From Carettochelys insculpta (Eukaryota > Chordata > Testudines > Carettochelyidae), in assembly GCF_033958435.1 (NCBI RefSeq), contig NC_134152.1, positions 12,262,001 to 12,326,000 of the forward strand: DNA of 64,000 nucleotides, given 5' to 3'. A program made the position numbers and the translations under genes. Below, in pieces: positions 56,236-64,000 of the stretch. Below the pieces are notes generated by a model, which saw nothing but the letters and a program-made list of their open reading frames with translations, ran no database searches and was not told the origin of the DNA. The stretch's first letter is position 1. Each line of letters opens with the position of its first letter.

Positions 56236-56291
56236 TTCCCTGATCATCCCCAATTCTTGTTTAAAAATAAGGCTGCAGTGTAGCCATAACC

Positions 56292-56675
56292 TGAGAGTTA
56301 ATGTAATTGTGATCAATTCTCCCCAGGTGCCACCTGGAACTGGTGTTCCATTGAGCCTTCTGTCCCACAAATCTGGGCTCCATCGCTCACTGTGCTGCTG
56401 TGATAAGCTGTAGACCCATTTTTCGTCCTACACTTTCACTTGACAATCACATATGTAGGGACTCATCCAAATTTAATTATATACAGGCTGTCTGCCTGAA
56501 CCAACAACAGAAAGTCTACAGCCTAGGCATCTCCTAACTCCTAACACCATAAGCTCATAAAAGTCTCCCCCTCCCTCAGTACTGAGAGAATATGCCACAG
56601 TCTTTGTCCGTGAGCTTTGATATCCATACACTGCACTCCAAATCACTTGTTCAGAGAAAGTAAAAACGAGGCACA
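56292..56675. other. Noncoding, nothing recognised
   Basis: No supported feature. Confidence 0.45.
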
Positions 56676-56857
56676 GAGAGGTATCTGTGTTAGTCTGTAT
56701 CTTCACAAAACAAAAAAGCAGTCCTGTAGCACTTTAAAGACCAACAAAATAGTTGAGATCTGGATCTGAAGAAGTGGGTCTGTCCCACAAAAGCTCATCA
56801 CCTAATAAATAATGTTGTTAGTTTTTAAAGTGCTACTGGACTGGTTTTTGTTTTGTA
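56676..56857. repeat. Fold-back repeat, complete palindromic copy
   Basis: The left half (GTATCTGTGTTAGTCTG, AGCACTTTAAAGACCAACA) and right half (GAAGAAGTGGGTCTGTCCCA, TTAGTTTTTAAAGTGCTACT) are reverse complements over much of their length around a centre near 56765. The same family as at 27965-28985 and 26893-26933. Confidence 0.7.
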
Positions 56858-57600
56858 AACTAAAAACTGTATTAACTACAAAAGGTAGATTTAAGTGATT
56901 ATAAGGGATAGCGAACAAATCAGAGCCCAAACACACAAACTAAGGTTAGTAATGAGCTAGACTGGATATGAATAGCAGATTTTCACTCTAGAGATGATAA
57001 CAAGCAGGCTGCAGTTTAGTAAGGGGGCAAGCTGCACTTGCTTTATGTCTTGGAAGACACAGAGCTTTCACACGCAGGCTAGGAATCCCTTAAGCCTGGG
57101 TTCAGCGGTTACCCCCAGTTCAGATATTTCCAGGAGTCCTATGGCATGGGGAGTACAATGTGCCAGTGTGACACCCTTTTGGTATGTATTAACCCTTGGT
57201 GTGAGACAAGCTTTCAATAGACCAGATCAAGCTGGAAATGTGCAGTCAAAAAGCAGTAAGCAATTTATTCAGCGTGCGTATAAACCACACAGACCAAGCC
57301 CCTTGGCTGATGTTGTTCTTGTAACAGACACAGAAGCAATTGTCACACAAACCTATACTGTGCCCAACCTGCAATATTACAAAGCAGTCCACTTAAGAAC
57401 CACTAAGCATTCCTAGGAAGTTATTAACACAGTCTGGTTAATGTAAATGTGCAGGTTCTAGTATGCAACTGTTTGCTGCTGGGCCCTTAGGGAGAATTCA
57501 CGAAGTCCCTGGCAGTGATGTCTGTAAAAATATTTACCTCCAAAAATGACAGACTAAAGCTTGGTATTGATGTAGTTAAAATAATCATACAGGCATAAAT
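56858..57600. other. Noncoding, nothing recognised
   Basis: No supported gene or element. Confidence 0.45.
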
Positions 57601-57604
57601 AATT

Positions 57605-57735
57605 AATCCACACAATCCCGTGAGGCTGGTTGGCACTATTATTCTCATGGGAAGCAGAGAGAGAAAGGCACAGGGACTTTCCCAAGACTACCCAGTGATG
57701 CTGGATTAGTGCCCAGGCCTTGAAACTTCCTAGCA
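57605..57735 (-). repeat. MIR/CORE-SINE-like fragment
   Basis: Antisense MIR-like motifs: ATTATTCTCATGGGAAGC, AGGCACAGGGACTTTCCC, GTGATGCTGGATTAGTGCC. Confidence 0.5.
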
Positions 57736-58048
57736 CTGTGCTTGCTCTCCGAAGACTGTGCTGCCTCTCAAAAATCACCCACTCTTGGGTCCATGTTTCC
57801 CTCCCTCCATATATCCTGCTGTATCTCACATTGTTGGTAGATATTTCCCCCCTCAGTCTGGTGCTACATTTGTCAACTTACAGATCCCAAAGTAACAGAA
57901 AACTCTGATACACCATATTTTTTTTCAGTTAATGAAATAAAAAAACACATTTAGCTCGTGAGAAGAGCAGTTCATCCAACAGAGCTTTATTAAGCTCCTT
58001 AAGCACTGCTATTCCCATGTTGTAAAAGGCAGCAATGTTAAATGACTT

Positions 58049-58683
58049 TTTCACTAGCGGGAGGTTAAAAACTAGAAAGGGTTCATATGGAGGTGGTGGA
58101 ATCTCCATCCCTGAAAATTTTTAAATCCCAGCTTGACAAAGCCCTGGTTGGAATTATTTAATTAAGGTTGGTCCTGCTTTTAACAGGGGCGTCTACACTA
58201 CAGCGATCTTTCTAAAGAAGCCCTTTCAGAAGATCTCTTCTGAAAGAACTTCTTTTGAAAGAATTGTCCACACACAAAGAGGCAGATCAAAAGAGTGATC
58301 TGCTCTTTTGAAAGAGCGCATCCACATAGCCCCCACTCTTTTGAAAGAAAGGGCCAGGGACTGAAAAATCAAGTGCCATGAGGACTGCTCTTTGGAAAGA
58401 AGGGCCCAGAGGAATGTCTACACACGTCTTCTTTCTAAAGAAGCTTTCAAAAGTGGGCTCTCTTCCTGAAACAGGAAAGGAAGAGTGATTTCAAAAGGCG
58501 TGCTTCATTCTTTCGATTTACTTTCAAAATAATGTTCTTTGTGTGTAGATGTTCCACAGGATCTTTCAAAAGAGCCCCCTTCTTTTGAAAAATCTTTCGA
58601 AAGAACTTGCTAGTGTAGACGCAGCCAAGGTTGGACTTGATGACCTCCTGAGGTTTCTTCCAGCTCTACGATTCTATAATTCT
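58049..58683 (+). mobile_element. CR1 3' end fragment split by a Harbinger MITE
   Basis: Before the MITE: GAGGTGGTGGAATCTCCATC, CAGCTTGACAAAGCCCTGG. After it: GGTTGGACTTGATGACCTCC, CAGCTCTACGATTCTATAAT and ATTCTATG at the end. This is the CR1 3' UTR and terminal octamer repeat. The 7-bp ATGACTT flanks (58042-58048, 58684-58690) are a likely target duplication. Confidence 0.82.
58185..58626. mobile_element. Harbinger-type MITE of the CTTTCGAAAG subfamily (442 bp)
   Basis: The left terminus GGGGCGTCTACACTAC and right terminus GCTAGTGTAGACGCAGCC are inverted repeats. Flanks AAC and AAG match at 2 of 3 positions. The interior is full of CTTTTGAAAG and TTTCGAAAG motifs. It lies inside the CR1 tail. 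Confidence 0.8.
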
Positions 58684-58780
58684 ATGACTTGCCCAAGTGC
58701 CACTCAGTGTCCTTGACAGAGCTAGGTTGGAAAACAGGTCTCCTGACTCCTGATTACACTGCCTTTTGATGGAACGACAT

Positions 58781-61559
58781 TATGGACTGTCTTCTCTGTA
58801 TTTTGTTGCATTCCTCATTTTGGGTCAGGCGTTCTGACAAGTCCTGCCTTCTGAGTTACATTCTGTTAGTATGGGTGGTTTTCCAGAAGAAACTTTGCAA
58901 AATACTTCCCTGCTCGTGCTGGCAAAGACCCCAGGACAGATTTTAGAAAGAACAGGTATTTTGCCCTAGTGGCTTGGCCCAGAATATTCCTTCTGCTATG
59001 AAGCAGACTATATGCCACATGGCTGGCACCCTCCATGTCAGAGATAGTGGCTTGTCAGCCCTATCTTCTGTACACCTGGGAGTCTGTGAAGTGTTGTGGG
59101 GTCCTGTGAGATGAGCAGTACAGTATAAATTCGAAGTATGATCACCGTACAATACAATGATGTTAGTGGCCAGCGTTCCATGTGTGCACAGGAGGGCAGA
59201 GCACAAATGTTTGCTTGATGTGATGTATGTGCTCGAGGAGCACACCCCAATGTCTATAGCACTGCTTAAATAATGTTGGAGGAACTAGAAAGTCTCTTCA
59301 AATGTTTAATTCTTTACATTTATAATCTTATTTTAGAAAGAAAGTTCAGTGTGACAAATGGGCGTATCTTCAGTAACATATTTTTGTAATAATCTCAAAG
59401 AAAAACAAAGTACTGTAGGAGGTCTGCCGACATCTCCTGGGAGCCAGCTATCTCTTCTAACACAGCAGCACAAACACAAAAAACTTTGAGATATAAAATT
59501 CAGACAGCTAAAGTATAACCCAAGGCAAGTCAGCCGCAAAATCCTCAGTGGAACCTGGTTCTCTCATACACCAGAATTATTTATGTTTTGGAAGGTGGGG
59601 AAGTTCCTGATAGATACTTTTTGTGAAGATTGAAAAGCATCACCTGTCAAAGACAGAGAGGATAGTGATCTGTTTCAGAAATATGCACTGGAAGAATGTG
59701 CTATCCTGATTTACACTGGTCTAAAACTCCATTAACGCAAGTTACAGCGTTCCCTTTGCAGGTGTATATCAGCAAACTTCAGGAACACCAGTAAATAATC
59801 AAAAGCCCTTAGAAAAAGAGCCAGGATTAATCTCATTCATCACCAACTAACACAATGAATACAAAAGCTATAGAAAGGATAAACACTGTCATGGTCTATT
59901 GAATTGTTTTCCATTTATTCTTGCATGTCAAAAGGAGAAAAAGCTGAAGTACACCTAGTGGGACAATTAGAGAACTCTTTTTTTCTTTAAACTGACTCAT
60001 GGCCTGTGAGTAAATGTTATGTGTGCAAAGCCTGGACATGGTCAGAAATCATAATTCCTCTTTGATGAGATAGGAGCCATAGGACAAAAAGCTGTTGTGC
60101 CAAATCCAAGCATGCACATAACCTCCCTTGAGTGTCAAATTGTAACTCAACACTTAGGAAAGCAGGAAATGTAGCAGCCAGATCTAGACCCACCCTTATC
60201 AGGTTGGAGACGAGATTCAGCCAGTCAGCCGGGGAAAGTTTGACAGAGGGTTTCCACCTCTTGCTGGTGGGTGCTGCAGAGACCACTCTAGCCAACAGGT
60301 GGAGACGGAGAGGGGGTCACTGCACCGTACCATGTCTGTGTGCATCTGTGTGGGAGAGAAGGTCAGGAGCTTCCTATTGGGTAATCTCACTGATCCACTA
60401 GTCACTGATCTAGTCTCTTTGTAAGGCCAACAAAAACCAGGGTTCTCTCCCCACTTCTTAGCTAAGATCAGCTCAGAGGGTGCTCATTGCTTCCGGCCAC
60501 ATCTGTGCAATTGTTTGCTTGTTTTACTGCACAAGGCTCTAGAAGAGCATTTGTATTCAAGCAGCTGGCACTGTAGGGGTGCTTCATATTTTGAGGCTCA
60601 CTGGTGCAGTCCCAGGTATGGGTGCCAACATGTGACAACAGACACTCATACCTAGCTCTGCAATGAACCCTCCTTTTATGAAGATTTCATGGTGAAATAG
60701 TCTGTAGCCACTTTGCTGGCACATTGCAAAAAGTTCTTTTAAATAACAAAATCTATACCCTTCCCAAGAAACGAGCAAAGTAGGGCTTGTGGTTCAGGGG
60801 CCTTGCTTTCTCTCGTGTTTTTCCAATTACTCTGCAATTCACAAGGTTCAATAGTTCACACCGGGTTGCCCTGTCATTTCTGCAAATTAGCGTGCAGCCG
60901 CTGCAGGTAAAATTCCGTGATCAGAAAATTTAGAGAAGACAAGCAGCTCTTTAGCTTTCTGGCAGGCTGCCCCGCATCTACTTCCTTCTAGCACACTTTT
61001 TGGCATGTGCTGAGACTATGAAGAACTGTCTTCCTGCGGACTGCTGTCACATGCTTTGGAGAGTCAGATGAAAAATCAAAGAATGATGTGACTTGCTCCT
61101 GGTTTTAAAGGTCTCAAATCCCTTTGAGGTTCATCTTCCTTCATTAGGAAGAATATCCCTACAGCCCCAAACGGAGTCCAGAAATGATGACAGCAGGTGT
61201 TTCTCTTTTTATTTAGAGGGGGCGTTTGGTGTCTCTGCCTCAGCAAAGAGAGGTATTTATCAGAGGTAGGCTGTGATAATTCACTTCAGAATTCTTCCCA
61301 GGAGATTTTGAACGTCTAGGAGGAGTCTGAAACTCACTTTCCTTTCGATTTTTGTTTTGCTCCTGTGCACTGTTGTTTGTGCCAAGAACAAGCTGTTGGA
61401 ATGTGCTTCCTGCTGCTGCTCCAGCCATTGTACGCATTCAAGAAGTTACGCTGCCATGAGATCATCAAAACCTGCTCCTTGCCGGAGGTGAAGGAGGAGG
61501 TTAGCTGAAATGAAGATGCAGAAGTTTCCATAAAGAAACAAAGTGCAATGTTTTATAGA
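58781..61559. other. Noncoding, nothing recognised
   Basis: About 2.8 kb without supported gene, RNA or element ends. Confidence 0.45.
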
Positions 61560-61715
61560 TTCGTCATGTAAGGTGGGACTTGATGATCAGTCATGTAAAG
61601 TGGGACTGGGATGAGTAAATTAGCTGGGATGAGTAAATTAGGCAGGGGGCTGGACTAGATGAGCGCCTGAGATTCCTTCCAGCCCTACAATTCCATAATT
61701 CTGTGATTCTTTTTG
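61560..61715 (+). mobile_element. CR1 3' end fragment
   Basis: Reads AGGCAGGGGGCTGGACTAGA, TTCCTTCCAGCCCTACAATT and ATAATTCTGTGATTCT, the CR1 tail with its short terminal repeat. Just before it, GGGATGAGTAAATTA and GTCATGTAARGTGGGACT are each present twice. Confidence 0.8.
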
Positions 61716-63553
61716 GGACAGAGATGGGCCCCAACCAGAAACCCCAGCCCCATGCAAATGGAGAGTTCAGATCAAGTGCTCAAATTTATCACCAAGACCC
61801 ATCTTGAAATACTGTCTTCTTTCTGACTGCAATAAAAGAAGGGAGGGTAAACTGGGCAGGATCTGAAACCAAATAATTTCAGACTTGCAAACAGTTTCAG
61901 CCCAAGGCTAACAGAAATAAATTGATGAGGAACTTGGATTTATGGCTTAAACATACATAAAGGAAGGCAGGGCTTTAGTTTGGTTGGGTAGGTATTTGCA
62001 GTTTGTTTATGTACTTCTTAAGGAAATATATAAGCAAACGTTTTCAAAGGATTGGGCTATGTCCAAATGACAAGGGAATGAAATAACTTGCAGGGAGGCC
62101 ATCCTGACTTGTGCTTAATTTGCAAAATAATGGATGGGGCAGAGAGCAAACAACATATCAAAAGCAGTCACATTTGTGTGGAAGGCTTCGGAAAGGAATG
62201 AGCACAGCAGAAGGAGAAGCATAAGAATCTGGCAATCAAATAGATAGCACAAAGCCTAAAAGAAAGAAATTTTTGAAAGTGCTAAATGAACGATTTTAAT
62301 CAATAGGGTCAAACCACCAGGCAGTGAAGGCAGTGCTAAGGAAATCTGAATAGTGCTGTCCTGCATATATGCTATCACCTGCATACAAATGCAAAAAACT
62401 TGGCTAGGAATACAGCTGTAATGTTGAAGCCAGATTTTCTCGCCTAACACCCATTGTAGGGATATGTAAATTCAAGGATGATAAACAAACAAAGGTTTCA
62501 TTCTGTGAAACATTCTGATACTTTGACATTTGTTTCCAGCCTGAATGGGAATGCAAAGTCACAATATTATTTTTTTTAATAAAATGAAAGGTGCCAATTT
62601 TTTTTCAATTTTAGATTGTTGGAAAACACATTAAAGGTGTAAAAATGGGGTTTCCCAACTTCATTGTGAGCATTTAACCATTACCTCTCTTTTTCCAATG
62701 GAAAGTTGGTAAAAACCTGGTTTAAAAAAAAGAAGTGGGGCAGCCCTGAAAATCCTCAAACTGAACAGGTAAATATATATACTTTTTTAATTTTCAAAAA
62801 TCAACACAAAGCACAAAATATCAAAATGAAACATTTTGGCAATGTCCAAATTTTACAGTTGAATAATTTCATATTCATAAATTGACACGTTTCAGTGGAA
62901 AATGTTTATTTTCATGAAACCCCATTTTTCAACATGAAAACTTTTCATTTGCAAATTTTGACCAGGCATTTTAGCTTAGCTTATTAACAAGACAGACATC
63001 AGTCATAAACTTCTGATCTAGATCCCAGTTCAGATGTCAATACCCACTAACATTCAAGGGTGTATTTGGTATAGACCTACCTTTAAAGAAGGAAACACAT
63101 GCATACAAATGGCCCCATTTGCAAGTCCAGATTTTCATGTGGGTTCCCATGTCCATAAAATACCAACTTTCCTTGTGGGGCAGGGGGGAGTCAGAGTTAT
63201 GGGGGGAGGAGGTGTTACCGTCTCAGAAGAAACAAACCGAATGACTTTGCATAGGCTAGGAAAAAATCAGATGATAAGGAATGCTTTGATATGTCTTAGT
63301 GTAAGAATTATGTATGTCACCAGTTGTAACATCCTGGTCAGATCCTCAGCTGTGTAAATCAGCACAGATCTATTGAAGTTAATGTTATATTAATATTGAG
63401 TTATTCAGCTCATGGGTGATTTTAAAGAAGCATGAAATATCTCACTTTTTGTCTTAAAATAGACCAATAACTATAAAAATCTGATCTATTTTTATTTATT
63501 GCACGTCCTCCTGGGTTATCAGTAGTGGCACACATCTGAATAAAAACTCTCTC
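61716..63553. other. AT-rich noncoding, nothing recognised
   Basis: No supported gene or element boundary. Confidence 0.45.
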
Positions 63554-63556
63554 AAT

Positions 63557-64000
63557 GGCTACAGCTACACTACCACACTACATCGAAGTAGCCTACTTCG
63601 AAGTAACAACATCGAAATGAGCTACTTCAACACGTATCGTCCACACATCCTCTGGGGCTGGTGCCGTCGACGTTCAACGTCGAAGTAGTGTCAGGGAATG
63701 TCGAAAGGAGCTGCGCTGGAAGGGAATGTGGAGCATCCACACACACAAGTGGTTGCTGTTGACATAAGGGGCCAGGAAAGCCCACAGATGGGGTCACAGG
63801 CTAGACTAGCCTTTCTGGGGCAACAGCAAGCCGCTCTTTTAAAGGACCCCTCCCAGACACACTGGCCTGCACAGCACGAGGTCTGCAGAGCACTAGCCAC
63901 ACTCTCACAGACCGACACACAGCAGCCATTGGCCCCCAGCAGCAGCAGCAGCACCTGGAAGCCTTCCAGGTTGTCACCCAGTGAGCAAGCACCCTGCTAG
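63557..64000 (-). mobile_element. Harbinger element H5, 5' end, continues beyond window
   Basis: The left terminus GGCTACAGCTACACTACC is followed by TCGAAGTAGCC and GTCGACGTTCAACGTCGAAG subterminal motifs. CTTTTAAAGGACCCCTCCCA (63836 on) matches the untranslated region before the transposase in H1 and the MITEs. Read on plus, GPQQQQQHLEAFQVVTQ from about 63929 matches the transposase N-terminus (MDPHQQQRQPEAIQA in H1), but the usual ATG reads ATT here. The coding strand relative to the terminus is thus plus. The rest lies outside. Confidence 0.6.

Larger units (their letters stand above)
54930..56290. mobile_element. Harbinger element H4, partial
   Basis: Same convergent layout as H1: a Myb/SANT-like relic on plus (about 55040-55480) and a transposase C-terminal relic on minus (56230-55750). 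The right edge CTGCAGTGTAGCCATAAC (56274-56291) is a possible terminus. The left terminus was not found. Confidence 0.68.
58000..58780 (-). repeat. MIR-like SINE split by CR1
   Basis: The left half (58000-58048: ATTCCCATGTTGTAAAAGGC ending AAATGACTT) and right half (58684-58780: ATGACTTGCCCAAGTGCC, AGAGCTAGGTTGG) rejoin to the usual MIR order if the intervening CR1 piece and one copy of ATGACTT are removed. Confidence 0.6.

Overview
This window reads as vertebrate nuclear DNA, most likely from a reptile and probably a turtle. The inference rests on repeat content: many CR1-clade LINE fragments, a tRNA-derived SINE whose 3' end resembles the CR1 tail (as in the Cry family of cryptodiran turtles), Tx1-clade (L1 group) LINEs, an RTE-type LINE, abundant PIF/Harbinger elements and MIR-like SINEs. 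Nothing prokaryotic or viral is present as an intact unit. I found no host protein-coding exon, rRNA gene or functional tRNA gene that I could support. The long open frames are decayed transposon genes or chance frames.

Layout. 1-2976 is a Tx1-type LINE (copy A, ORF2 only), cut off by half of a Harbinger MITE. 3571-3950 is a probable solo LTR. 3979-9346 is a candidate large hAT element holding a SINE and a 708-bp Harbinger MITE. 10057-10411 is a Tigger-like MITE. 10459-14719 is a hAT element with a perfect 8-bp target duplication; a 3.5-kb two-gene Harbinger element (H1) with a TAT duplication sits inside it. 15190-16440 is a second, truncated Harbinger of another subfamily (H3). 18690-21611 is an RTE-type LINE ending in a GTT/GAT repeat, followed by a degenerate ~55-bp tandem repeat. 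24300-26440 is Harbinger H2. 26481-27960 is an LTR followed by a SCAN-like gag relic. 27965-28985 is a fold-back repeat with a second MITE at its centre. 29560-36715 is a nearly full-length but broken Tx1 LINE (copy B: ORF1 with CCHC knuckle, ORF2). 36740-38090, 39470-41056, 42760-43760 and 50970-52070 are CR1 pieces, two of them hosting later DNA transposons. The rest to 64000 is mostly unannotated AT-rich DNA with small nonautonomous elements, a Harbinger fragment (H4, 54930-56290) and the start of another Harbinger (H5, from 63557) that leaves the window.

How the parts relate. The recurring theme is PIF/Harbinger. H1 carries a Myb/SANT-like DNA-binding gene on the plus strand and a DDE transposase gene on the minus strand, convergently arranged. 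The three ~700-bp MITEs are internal deletion derivatives of such an element, with the same deletion junction and about the first dozen transposase codons still attached. Several shorter MITEs share the terminal motif GGCTxxGTCTACAC. Nested insertions give a relative order of events in several places. I do not see a new biological system. The most informative observations are the MITE derivation, the nested insertions with target duplications, a SINE with an inverted 5' half, and a Tigger-like MITE with three phased hairpin units.
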